This document shows, one piece after another, positions 1 through 8,586 of a stretch of DNA of 64,000 nucleotides. Positions within the stretch are counted from its first letter, which is position 1; each line of letters begins with the position of its first letter. Position numbers and translations under genes: made by a program. This stretch comes from JL08 sp039969355. GTDB lineage: Bacteria > Pseudomonadota > Alphaproteobacteria > Rhodobacterales > Rhodobacteraceae. The notes beneath the pieces were generated by a model, which saw only the letters and a list, made by a program, of their open reading frames with translations, was not told the DNA's origin and made no database searches. The stretch is taken from positions 124,001-188,000 of the forward strand of contig JBDVOA010000031.1 of NCBI GenBank assembly GCA_039969355.1, given 5' to 3'.

Positions 1-1505
1 TGCTTGTCACTGTCGTATTCGAGCAAGCCGTCCACGTAATAATTCGGGTTTCTCAGCCAAAAGCAATTCTGAAACGGCTTGTTGGCATGCCATTCACCGA
101 CCCAACTGTCGCGGCTGCGGCCAAATTTCTCGATTAACGAAGCCTGCATACGCCGTTCAAAACGTGTAGAGTCCCCGCCCTCTGCAGCGGAATCGCCCAA
201 ATGCTTGTCAAACTTGGTTAGTACAAAGAAAAGCCCACAGTCGGACTGCTCCCGCAAAATGGGCGTGCTGCCATGCGTGGCTGAGATCCAGTTCTCAACC
301 AGAGTCGGCAAGTCAAGCGTCTCCATGTTGCTGTCCGGGATACATAGCAGCATCGACGTAATTTCTTGATTTGCAACATAGCGGTCAAACAAATAGGCAA
401 CCTTGCCGCGCAACAGCAACTCGGGCAGTGCATTGTCAACATCTTCAAGCGTCTTGGCCAGCGGTTGTTCGAACCGATTACGCGCGCCCGGAAAATCGAG
501 CAGATCAGTAAAGGCAAACAACTCTGATGGCTGATCGCGCATCGGGATCACCAGTTCAGCGGCGAGTGCACAGACCCGCGAGCGGTCCATATTGACCACC
601 GCGCCGGCAGGAGTCTGAAGCGACAGGCTCGACTCCTCGTCCCCTTTGCGCAACGTCTTTACGTCAATAATCGACGTCTCGCGCGGCACCAACGCGTCTA
701 GCCCGACAAAGACTTCTTCCGCGTGCGACAATTCGGCCAGAGATTGCGCCAACTCGAGGTAGAGATTGCTCAGCGCCTTATGCCCGCCCCACAGAATGCT
801 TAGGAATTCAGCGCGATCTGCGGTGTCAAGATCGGGCGCAATGATCGCGGCTTCGTCCCAAAACGATCTGAGGGCGGCGGCATATGCACTGCGCCCGAAT
901 GTCGCGTCCACATAATCAGCGATTTCATAAACATCATCCAGATCAAGTCCGGGCATTGCTTGCCGCGCCTTGCCTTTGAACAGATCAAGATGCACCGACA
1001 ATTGCGTCGCCTCCAATGGCACTTCGGACTGGTCACCATCCATGTAAAAACTGTTGATAATGGTGCGCGCGATATCGGCTTCGCTGAGCAAAGTCAGCCG
1101 GATCGGAAAGCCCTTTGGAGTGGGGTCTTTAGCAATGGTAAAGCGTGTGACGACACCTGTGCTTTCCCCTTCCCCTTCCGGGTTAATTTCACGGATGTAG
1201 TCCAGTGCCCCATCCGGATCATCAAAGTCCGCAACCAGCCGCCCACCCTCTGGACGCGCAAGTACCGACACGAGGAAGGACTTCCCGGCCTGACTCGGGC
1301 CAAATACGCTGACGGCCATGTTGGAGGCAGCGGCGCGCTCAAGTTTAGAGGCACGGCGGACAGTTTTGCGGACCATCTTGACCAAAGACTTATGTTCCAG
1401 CCCCACAAGGTCCCGGTTTTCCAGGTCGTTGATCCAACCCAACATGTCACGAGACGATTGTGCTATCCGCGCGCAGTCGGCGATCAGGTCTTCTTGGCTC
1501 ATCAT
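1..1505 (-). CDS. srfC: SrfC-family P-loop protein (virulence factor SrfC type), C-terminus cut by window edge
   Basis: The frame is open from an ATG at 1505 to the window edge, so about 501 codons of the N-terminal part are visible and the C-terminus is missing. A Walker A motif GPSQAGKS lies near residues 62-69, following a short helical N-terminus (DLIADCARIAQSSRDMLGW). Near the window edge the protein reads WLRNPNYYVDGLLEYDSD, which fits the SrfC family, proteins of roughly 700-900 residues that accompany SrfB. A second ATG lies directly beside the first (1502). The gene starts 15 nt after the srfB stop, so it is the last visible gene of the operon. SrfC is probably cytoplasmic; the P-loop suggests nucleotide binding but the biochemical role is not established. 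Identification rests on the motif, size and the srfB neighbour. Confidence 0.85.
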   Translation of the reverse strand, partial: MMSQEDLIADCARIAQSSRDMLGWINDLENRDLVGLEHKSLVKMVRKTVRRASKLERAAASNMAVSVFGPSQAGKSFLVSVLARPEGGRLVADFDDPDGALDYIREINPEGEGESTGVVTRFTIAKDPTPKGFPIRLTLLSEADIARTIINSFYMDGDQSEVPLEATQLSVHLDLFKGKARQAMPGLDLDDVYEIADYVDATFGRSAYAAALRSFWDEAAIIAPDLDTADRAEFLSILWGGHKALSNLYLELAQSLAELSHAEEVFVGLDALVPRETSIIDVKTLRKGDEESSLSLQTPAGAVVNMDRSRVCALAAELVIPMRDQPSELFAFTDLLDFPGARNRFEQPLAKTLEDVDNALPELLLRGKVAYLFDRYVANQEITSMLLCIPDSNMETLDLPTLVENWISATHGSTPILREQSDCGLFFVLTKFDKHLGDSAAEGGDSTRFERRMQASLIEKFGRSRDSWVGEWHANKPFQNCFWLRNPNYYVDGLLEYDSDK

Positions 1506-1520
1506 CTCAGTAATCACCCC

Positions 1521-4500
1521 TCACAGCCGGAACAGACCTGTGTCAATCCAGTATTCATCTTCAAAACCAAGGGTTTGCAGCAATAACTGCACCTCGCTGG
1601 TTTTCATGCCGGTGCCCTCATTATCTTCAACCTCAACAATCGAGACAGCTTCGCGCATTGCTTCGCGTCGCAGCGCAGTATCCGAAGTCATCTGGTCGGT
1701 GTCGCCCTCAAACTCGGTGCGTTCAAGTGAGACACTGAGCGGCGCACGCGATTGCGCTGAATTATTCGCGAAATCCATCCGGAACAGTGGCGTTGTGGTC
1801 CAGCGCTCCATCGGCAACTGACGTGAACCGATGTAAACTGGCGTGTACATCTTGAGCGTTGCGACCATTTCGCTTTCAGATTTTCTGTCATCGAGATCGA
1901 CGTTCGAAAACAACAGTCTTTCGTCCATAATCTGTTCAGAACTGTCCATTTCACCAATAAACCGGGCAGTCGATCGCATGCGGAATGCTTTTGTTGCCAC
2001 CTTGAAATTGGGCATCCGGCTCTCGCTGAGCGCGATCAGCATACCGCCCACAGCAACAGTGGATTTGGGGTCTCCGACACGTTGGGTCAGCGGATCACGA
2101 AACGGATACCATCGACCTGCCTTGTAGTTGTGCATTGAAATCAAGCGATGCGGCGGGACAACCAACATCTCTTCAAGCACCGCTCGTACCGCTGGCAAAC
2201 GTGACGGCCGCCCGGTCAGTAGAACAACATCGACGCCTAGCTGATCGATGACCTCGGCCAGATTGCTCAGCGCTTTCTGAAACACCTCGCGGGCAATGGC
2301 GTCAATTTCTTCCCGGCTATAGTTCAGCACCACGTCAGCCAGTCGAAAACACTCTGCCCCCAAATCACGCGCCGCATCTTCAATGTAAGCAATCAGCGGT
2401 TGTGGAAGGTCCTGTGACGCGGCCTCTACCGCCTCAGAAACACCATAGGACGGGCCATCGGATTCTGTAGCGTCATCTGCGTCAACTGTCGCTTCAAGCC
2501 CCAGAATATCCGCGACCTTCAGCGTAAGATTGTCAAATTCTTCTGCCGTTTCGCAACCTTTGAGAATAGCGGTAGCCAGTGGCATCAGCGCACGCAGCGC
2601 AAACTGCCGCCGTCGCTGGATTGCCTGCTGATCCTGCCCAGCAAGATCTCCGGCAAAAAGCTCGCTTAGTTTCTCACGCACAAACGTGCCGCCCGTTGCC
2701 TCGATTTCCTCCTGCAATCTGGGGATAATGATCGACGCAATGATGCGCTGCAAAAGTTCGTCACCGGCCACGCGAAACCCTTCGCGGAATGTCTGTTGCG
2801 GGTTCAGGACGCGATTGGCCTCGCCCCAATAGGTCGTTACCATCAAATCCGTCGTGCCGCCGCCGATATCAATACAGGCCAGACGCAAAGAAGGCGCCGC
2901 AGGCGCGCCCGGTTTTTCCGCGCGCAGCGTACCCTTTAGAGCCAGAAACTTGTCGATGCGGCCGTCAAATTTCTGCGTCAGTTCAGAAAACAGATAGACC
3001 AGTTGCGTACAACTTGCCTCGTCCCAATCGACGATCAGTTCGGGCGGACGCGAAATGGCACTTTCGCCATCCTGCAGCCCGATCAGCGACCACACCAGTG
3101 ATAGGGCACCCTTAGCTTGTGACCGGATAATCGCCTGCTCCTGGGCGGTAATTGCTGTGGGCAACGTCAGGATGATCCGGTCCAGATGACGCGGCAGTTC
3201 CGATTGCGCCCTGCGAGAACGCGATCCCGGCGCATTTACCTGCACAAGTGCATGCGCAATAATCTCGGCGAGCATAAAACCAAACATGGACGAGCGTGAG
3301 AAGCGCGGTCTTATAGCCGGCGTTTGCGAAGCCTGACCCCGCGGTCTGATGCGGCTTGCCTCGTCTTGCTTTACTTGTGCTAATACATCGCCGGCTTCGT
3401 TCATGAAACGCATGGCCGCACGGGCCGACTTTGGCAGGTTGTTGGGATCGGAATGGTGATGAAACCGCCAGTCCTGTTGTACAGGATTTTTGTCCCAGAG
3501 ATAGCGCTTGGGGCTGGAAATCCCCGACGCAGTCTCAGTCCCTTCTTCTGTGGCGACCAACCGTAGTGCCTCTGGTCCCATCCTCACAAAGCTTGGCCAT
3601 GGGAACGCATTTCGTCGTCCCGACCGGCTAGCATACCGTTCTTCCCCCATTTTGTGGTCGGAAAACTCTACCCGGCTTTCGAACAGGCCGGAGTAGGAAA
3701 GCTCTGGCCGGGAAAGATCGCGGACCTCCAACGGGAAAGAGCGCGCCAGATCAACACGCGCTTCGCCCGGAAATCGCTCGATCATGATGCCGCAAGTGCG
3801 GGAATTGCCGACGTCCAGCACAAGATCAACCTCTACCGGAGTCACGCTTTCGCGTTGGCTGACTGTGTTTACAAAGCGAATGACAGGAATATCGACCGCC
3901 TTGTCGATCAGGCCAACGTAAGCCAGATAGCGCGCCCAATGTTCGAACTGGTGCGGCAGAGACGCTGGGTTAAATTTCCGGCCCGGCCGTTCAGCCCGCT
4001 TGAAGCTGATGAACAGTTCTTCCAACCAGTCCGAAACCCATTGCTGCGGATCAAGCATTGTGCCGTCATCTGATTTCTCGGGGCGACGCAAAAACCAGTC
4101 CATCTGGGCGGGTTCCGAAACAAATCTGAATTCTCGCGACTTCGCGGCATCGGACCGGTCGGGCGCAACATATTGAAAGTCCTGCTCATTACCAACAAGG
4201 GCGGTGTCCAGCGCAAGCTGTATCCGGTGCGTATGCCCCGTCGTCGGATCAGGCTGCGCAAGCTCAACGGTGCGCAAACGCGCCCAGCTTGAGGGCCCGG
4301 GATCAAATCGTTCCTCTCCCGACGGACCCCGGTCATTCTTTATTCTGAGTACAGGAACCGGAACCCATTTGTTCAAAAACGGTTCAAGCGCTGCAACTGG
4401 GCGCACCGCGTATTGGTCGTCATCCGGCCCACCCGCCTCTTCGATTTGACTGTCGGTTTCTTCATGGCCCGTTAACGGTAGTAATGCCCGTTCTATGTTC

Positions 4501-4670
4501 TCAGCGTCTCCGCCCACGGCCCGCTCGACAAATCTTGCGCTCTTGACGCTGATCTCATCCAGACAAAAACCAAAGTCCAAAATTTGCACACCGGAGTAAG
4601 GGACAATCGTGACGTCCTCGCGCCACTGCGGAATGCCTGCCAGCTGTTCGGATCGATGTGTGCTGCTCAC
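1521..4670 (-). CDS. srfB: SrfB-family actin/Hsp70-fold ATPase
   Basis: A 1049-residue protein, close to the usual size for SrfB. Three signatures of the actin/Hsp70/sugar-kinase ATPase fold are readable in order: a phosphate-1 loop VDLVLDVGNSRTCGIMIE near residue 280, a phosphate-2 loop IDIGGGTTDLMV near 597, and an adenosine-type motif DVVLLTGRPSRLPAV near 815. The roughly 270 residues before the first loop are SrfB-specific. No signal peptide or membrane segment is visible, so it should be cytoplasmic. The GTG start overlaps the stop of the preceding gene as GTGA, indicating translational coupling. SrfB is named after a Salmonella locus reported as SsrB-regulated; the molecular function in other proteobacteria is largely unknown. 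The family call is firm, the role (an ATP-driven chaperone or assembly switch for the anchored partners) is inference. Confidence 0.93.
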   Translation of the reverse strand: MSSTHRSEQLAGIPQWREDVTIVPYSGVQILDFGFCLDEISVKSARFVERAVGGDAENIERALLPLTGHEETDSQIEEAGGPDDDQYAVRPVAALEPFLNKWVPVPVLRIKNDRGPSGEERFDPGPSSWARLRTVELAQPDPTTGHTHRIQLALDTALVGNEQDFQYVAPDRSDAAKSREFRFVSEPAQMDWFLRRPEKSDDGTMLDPQQWVSDWLEELFISFKRAERPGRKFNPASLPHQFEHWARYLAYVGLIDKAVDIPVIRFVNTVSQRESVTPVEVDLVLDVGNSRTCGIMIERFPGEARVDLARSFPLEVRDLSRPELSYSGLFESRVEFSDHKMGEERYASRSGRRNAFPWPSFVRMGPEALRLVATEEGTETASGISSPKRYLWDKNPVQQDWRFHHHSDPNNLPKSARAAMRFMNEAGDVLAQVKQDEASRIRPRGQASQTPAIRPRFSRSSMFGFMLAEIIAHALVQVNAPGSRSRRAQSELPRHLDRIILTLPTAITAQEQAIIRSQAKGALSLVWSLIGLQDGESAISRPPELIVDWDEASCTQLVYLFSELTQKFDGRIDKFLALKGTLRAEKPGAPAAPSLRLACIDIGGGTTDLMVTTYWGEANRVLNPQQTFREGFRVAGDELLQRIIASIIIPRLQEEIEATGGTFVREKLSELFAGDLAGQDQQAIQRRRQFALRALMPLATAILKGCETAEEFDNLTLKVADILGLEATVDADDATESDGPSYGVSEAVEAASQDLPQPLIAYIEDAARDLGAECFRLADVVLNYSREEIDAIAREVFQKALSNLAEVIDQLGVDVVLLTGRPSRLPAVRAVLEEMLVVPPHRLISMHNYKAGRWYPFRDPLTQRVGDPKSTVAVGGMLIALSESRMPNFKVATKAFRMRSTARFIGEMDSSEQIMDERLLFSNVDLDDRKSESEMVATLKMYTPVYIGSRQLPMERWTTTPLFRMDFANNSAQSRAPLSVSLERTEFEGDTDQMTSDTALRREAMREAVSIVEVEDNEGTGMKTSEVQLLLQTLGFEDEYWIDTGLFRL

Positions 4671-5890
4671 TCTGATACTCCGATTGTCTTCTTCCAGTCG
4701 CGCCCGTTCTTTGAGACCGTAGCAGTGAAGGTCTGGGCCGGTCTATCACGTTGCGTGACGCGCAGAGTAAAACTGACCGGACCTTCCGTGCGTACTTGTG
4801 ACAGGCGTACCCTCAAATTGTAATGTCCCAGCACCGGATCGACAAAATAAATGTTTTCGACCGGATCCTCTACGGCGTCTTCGGTTTTTACGTTGGCATC
4901 AACATCAAGCGTGCCTTTGCAGCCAGTTCGATTGCGGAAGTTTACCGTGACGTCGGATGGGCAGGTAATTTGCAGATCAAGGTCATCTTTGGTGTTCCAG
5001 ATCAGGGAAAAGCCCAGATCGCCCTGTTTGGCGCCACTTTCTTTGAGCCGTCGTTCTAACTCCGCTTTGTTGGTCACCGGCACTTCGGAACTGGAATAAT
5101 CCGGCTGGCACATGCGGGTTTGAAGGGCCAACTCCCGTTCAAATGCTGCGATTTCATCTTCCAGAACGCGGGATTGGTCGCCGGGCATGACCCTGCTTTG
5201 CGCAGGTTCGGGGCAGAAGTAGAACCCAGTGCGCGACAGACCGCAGGGTTCGATCAAAAGGTAGAGGATGGCCGCCAGAATGAGGCCAAGTAACAACCAG
5301 CCCAGCCAAAGGAGTAAATACCAAAGCCAGAAGACACTTTTCGTCGGTCCATCGGTGCCATTGTCACCCTCCCAACCCGGGGCGTGTCCCATCTGTTCGG
5401 AACGGCGTGGCACAAGACCGGTCAGGATGCCTCGCACGCTTTGCTGATCGTCGCGCGCCCATGCCCAATTGACCAGCACGGGGTGCAGCAAACCTTCCGC
5501 ATCCCGCACGACATAGACCATATCATCGCTCGGAATTTCTAGCGCATTGCTCAACGCATCGGCCAATCTTTGATCCTGTGGGGTCTCGCTTTGATTGAGC
5601 CGCGCCGCCTCAGTCATTATGTCCTGAACCAGAGTTCCCAGTTCGGCGCGAACACTATCCTGTTCATCGTTTTCCAACTCGCCAAGCGGTACAGCCTTGC
5701 CCAAAACCGGGGCATACCAGTCAAACCTGTCGCCATGGGATGTCGCAACCGGTTCCGCAAACAGATCGGCGTGGCGGTCGCCCAATGTGTCGCGAATGCT
5801 ACCTGAAACCAGCTCAAATGACCTTTGCGCGGCCGAGCCCAAAGGTCTTAGACCTTCGGAAGACGTGGTGACAAGAAAAGCTTCAAACAT
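4667..5890 (-). CDS. Single-pass membrane protein with DUF2135-like periplasmic domain, Srf operon
   Basis: 407 residues. Residues 1-180 form a soluble, presumably cytoplasmic domain with the pattern LFAEP...WYAP...L..L...R..L that recurs in the next protein upstream (5907-7739). A hydrophobic, Trp/Leu-rich membrane segment follows at about 183-216, then EPCGL, a short coiled-coil-like stretch (LEDEIAAFERELAL) and a C-terminal domain beginning LGFSLIWNTKDDLDLQITC. The W-x-DLDL-x-x-x-CP pattern and the later YFVDPVLGHYNLRVR resemble DUF2135/YfaP-type beta domains. Four or more cysteines sit after the membrane segment, consistent with periplasmic disulfides. The stop overlaps the srfB GTG start, and the ATG lies 16 nt after the upstream stop. 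It occupies the position a membrane partner of SrfB would, but I do not recognise it by name. Confidence 0.85.
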   Translation of the reverse strand: MFEAFLVTTSSEGLRPLGSAAQRSFELVSGSIRDTLGDRHADLFAEPVATSHGDRFDWYAPVLGKAVPLGELENDEQDSVRAELGTLVQDIMTEAARLNQSETPQDQRLADALSNALEIPSDDMVYVVRDAEGLLHPVLVNWAWARDDQQSVRGILTGLVPRRSEQMGHAPGWEGDNGTDGPTKSVFWLWYLLLWLGWLLLGLILAAILYLLIEPCGLSRTGFYFCPEPAQSRVMPGDQSRVLEDEIAAFERELALQTRMCQPDYSSSEVPVTNKAELERRLKESGAKQGDLGFSLIWNTKDDLDLQITCPSDVTVNFRNRTGCKGTLDVDANVKTEDAVEDPVENIYFVDPVLGHYNLRVRLSQVRTEGPVSFTLRVTQRDRPAQTFTATVSKNGRDWKKTIGVSE

Positions 5891-5906
5891 AGCGGGTCAA
5901 CCGATT

Positions 5907-7739
5907 CTATTCTTTGGCCGGTTCGGCGGGCTTTTCATCCGCTTTGCCATCCTTGGACGCATCGGGGGACTTTGCCTCAGCTGTAGTTGATGCGCCTGGG
6001 CGCAAGACAACAGGTTCGCACACAGTTGTTACGACCTGCGGTTTTGCGTCTGTGCCTTGCAAAAAAGCCTGTAGATCAGCGGTGGCCAGTGCAAATCCAC
6101 GGTTCTGCATCTTGCCCTTGCGCACAAACGTATTCACCCCAACCAGTCGACCACACATGTCCACAAGTGGGCCACCGGAGTTGCCAGAAGAAAGCGCCGC
6201 GGAGTGCATAAGCACGGTTGTCTGTGGGCCAATCTGCTGCTCGGTATTGATAGTCCCATCGGTCATCGTGAGTTCCGGCATTGCCGTGGCATTGCCCGAC
6301 GTCAGGGACGCAAACCCAATATCAGTGGCAAGCACGTCTGCCGGAAAGCCGGCGGCAACAACATTGTTCAGTTTCAGCGTGTTCTCAGGCTGCAATATGG
6401 AAAACGCGGGCAGCGTCTCATTCTCAATTTTCAAAAGCGCAAAATCAGCGCCAGCCTGATCGAGCGGTCCAACCGATTTGATCACCTTGGCAGCACTGGG
6501 TTTTTCGAGCGTCTTGTTGACCACGTAAACGCCGCCGCCCTTTTCGAGGATCGCTTCAACTACATGATTGTTGGTCACAATCAATCCCGGCCCAACCGAG
6601 AGCCCGGAGCCGAGTTCTAGTGCCCCATCAGCAACCGCGAGAACCAGCACCGTGCGCGCCTCGATCAGGTTGGACAAGGTTATTTTGGAAATTTCCTCCA
6701 CCGATCCGCCTTCTGGTACCGTAACTGTTGGGTCGGGCACGACGATCCGGCTTGCGTGGCTTGGCAGGATCGCATCGGGTGGCACCGCGCTTGCCTTACC
6801 CGGCGCGCCCTCTTTGCTTCTTGGCGAATAAGGAAGCAAACCATCGGGCGTTTTGCCATCCGGCAGTACCAGCGTACCATCCGCGCGGCAGACAGCACCT
6901 GCAATAGCCTCCTTCAAGGCATCTCGTCGGGTGGTCAGGCTTTCATTCAGCGCGACAACAGCGCTCTCCGCATATTCATCCGTAACCGCAACTTTCTGTG
7001 CGTGATGCGGGAACAACCGCGACTCCGGCAACCAGAGCCAGGCCAAGAACGCACCTGACAAAAGCAACAAAACCACCAGAGGGACCCACGCTATCGTACT
7101 GATGGCCCTTCGATTGGAAAGTGGCTCTCGTTCGGGTGCCGCAGCGACCGCTATAGGCGGTTCGCTGGCACCTCCCCCTACGGATTGGCTGGCAGCTGCC
7201 GAGTTATTAGCGGCATCTCCTGTGCCAGCCAGCGCCGCCGGGCCCATTTTCCCAGGCACCGCCAGATATTTTCCCATCGATTTTTCGACGTGTTTTGCGT
7301 TGCTGCCGCCTGCCGAATTGCCAGGTTGCAACCCCCATTTAAATATCACCGGATTATCACCGATCACGCGCACGAAATCTTCGTCTGCTACACTGAGCAC
7401 TGCCCGCACCAGATCCCCATTCACTTCATCGTCGGTCAGGTTTGCAAGCGGTCTCAGGTGGTCGGCCAAGTAAGCCTCGACCTTGGCGCGTTCAGCAGGC
7501 GACAGCGCCGATAACGAACGCGCGTTTCCCTCAAACCCGGTATACCAGGACACGGTCGCTGGCGCTTCGTCGTTGCCCATACTGATCAATGGTTCGGCAA
7601 ACAGGGCAGCAACCTCCGGTCCCGCCCGATCGAGCAGAAGCGCCTTTAACTCGGCATGCCGCTCAAGTGCAGACTGGCCATCTACGCGTATGAAGTCGCT
7701 TTGGGACACCTGCGTTTTTGTCAGAAAATGATCTGCCAT
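5907..7739 (-). CDS. Membrane-anchored trypsin-like serine protease (S1C type), Srf operon
   Basis: 610 residues. Residues 1-140 share the N-terminal domain of the 4667-5890 protein (ALFAEPLIS...SWYTG...LSALSPAERAKVEAYL...DFVRVIGDNPVIFKWG). A low-complexity Ala/Ser stretch leads to one membrane helix at about 216-240 (WVPLVVLLLLSGAFLAWLWL). The periplasmic part carries a coiled-coil-like segment and then a trypsin/HtrA-like domain with the full triad: His in TNNHVVEA (about 390), Asp in GADFALLKI (about 431) and Ser in SSGNSGGPLVD (about 519). No PDZ domain is visible; the C-terminus is an Ala/Lys/Glu-rich tail (KSPDASKDGKADEKPAEP). The start is supported by AGGAGACGGCA just upstream. The triad implies an active protease facing the periplasm; its substrate, and whether it processes operon partners, are unknown. 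Confidence 0.9.
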   Translation of the reverse strand: MADHFLTKTQVSQSDFIRVDGQSALERHAELKALLLDRAGPEVAALFAEPLISMGNDEAPATVSWYTGFEGNARSLSALSPAERAKVEAYLADHLRPLANLTDDEVNGDLVRAVLSVADEDFVRVIGDNPVIFKWGLQPGNSAGGSNAKHVEKSMGKYLAVPGKMGPAALAGTGDAANNSAAASQSVGGGASEPPIAVAAAPEREPLSNRRAISTIAWVPLVVLLLLSGAFLAWLWLPESRLFPHHAQKVAVTDEYAESAVVALNESLTTRRDALKEAIAGAVCRADGTLVLPDGKTPDGLLPYSPRSKEGAPGKASAVPPDAILPSHASRIVVPDPTVTVPEGGSVEEISKITLSNLIEARTVLVLAVADGALELGSGLSVGPGLIVTNNHVVEAILEKGGGVYVVNKTLEKPSAAKVIKSVGPLDQAGADFALLKIENETLPAFSILQPENTLKLNNVVAAGFPADVLATDIGFASLTSGNATAMPELTMTDGTINTEQQIGPQTTVLMHSAALSSGNSGGPLVDMCGRLVGVNTFVRKGKMQNRGFALATADLQAFLQGTDAKPQVVTTVCEPVVLRPGASTTAEAKSPDASKDGKADEKPAEPAKE

Positions 7740-7748
7740 TGCCGTCTC

Positions 7749-8468
7749 CTAGTTGGACCGTCGAAGCGTCGCGGTACCACGACCGCCCACTTCCGGTTGC
7801 AGCGAAACACAATTGGCCCGCCCGGCGGAGTCCAATGTGCAGGTTATGTTGCGTCGATAGATATAAGATCCGTTCGAACATTTCAGATTACCACTTTCAC
7901 GCATGACCAGACGTTTCTTCCCATCAATTCTGCCGCGCATCGCGCCATTACAAGTCACGCCGTTGGTGGCGCGCATGGTTTGCCGCCCATTCCCCTTGCC
8001 GTCAAAGCACACGCGCCAGTTTTTGAAAGTCGTCAATTTTCCTGTCCGGATGTTGCTGGTTTTGTAGACAGAAACCAGCTGCCAGCACCCTTTCATGACC
8101 GAGATGTCCCTATCGTCAAACGCATTGGGCTTCAGCCCGCTTTGGGTTTTTGCCGCCGGGGGTTTCTTTGGCTTGGGCGGCGGCGGAGGGGGCGGAGGAG
8201 GAGGTGGCGGAGGCGGAGGTGGCTCGGCAATGCACTGCTTTCCCGCCAATTGCCGTTCCAGCGCCAATATTTCAGATGAAAGCCCGGCATTTGCCATATC
8301 GAGAACGGTCAGGCGATCCAGCCGCTGGCGCGCCTCATTTGTTTCGCAAATAGAGATGTATTTCTGCGAGAAAGGAATGCGCAAACCACAGGACTGGAGC
8401 AGCAGGTACGCCGAAGCTGCCACAAACAAGACTAGCAGAACTGCCATCCCGATGACAAGCGCACGCAT
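7749..8468 (-). CDS. Signal-anchor protein with polyproline linker and Cys-rich C-terminal domain, Srf operon
   Basis: 239 residues from the ATG at 8468, which has GGGG about 10 nt upstream and puts the membrane helix (VIGMAVLLVLFVAASAYLLL) at the very N-terminus; an in-frame GTG at 8513 would add 15 basic/polar residues and cannot be excluded. After the helix comes SCGLRIPF, a short coiled-coil-like stretch (LSSEILALERQLA) and CIAEP, closely matching the juxtamembrane part of the 4667-5890 protein. A run of 16 prolines and KPKKPP then links to a C-terminal domain of about 130 residues starting CWQLVSVYKTSNIRTG, with several cysteines (CFDG, TCNG, KCSNG, TCTL, NCVS). That arrangement suggests a disulfide-bonded periplasmic head on a rigid spacer. 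I do not recognise the C-terminal domain. Its stop lies 9 nt before the start of the protease gene. Confidence 0.8.
   Translation of the reverse strand: MRALVIGMAVLLVLFVAASAYLLLQSCGLRIPFSQKYISICETNEARQRLDRLTVLDMANAGLSSEILALERQLAGKQCIAEPPPPPPPPPPPPPPPPKPKKPPAAKTQSGLKPNAFDDRDISVMKGCWQLVSVYKTSNIRTGKLTTFKNWRVCFDGKGNGRQTMRATNGVTCNGAMRGRIDGKKRLVMRESGNLKCSNGSYIYRRNITCTLDSAGRANCVSLQPEVGGRGTATLRRSN
8175..8222 (-). repeat. 48-nt polyproline-coding tract (16 Pro codons)
   Basis: On the coding strand this is an uninterrupted run of 16 CCN codons; on the plus strand it is a G-rich near-repeat of GGC/GGA/GGT triplets. All four proline codons are used, so it is not a perfect trinucleotide repeat. It lies inside the polyproline-linker protein and separates the juxtamembrane coil from the Cys-rich domain. 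Length changes in multiples of three would alter the spacer without breaking the frame. Confidence 0.9.
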
Positions 8469-8586
8469 TAAATGCGCCCCGCAAGACTCAGTTTCGCGCT
8501 TGTGCTTCCGCACGCCAAGACGACCAAAGTCGCCCGGTTGCGCGCAGGCTCAAATCGGGCCGCAAACAATGTATCCTTATGCATAT

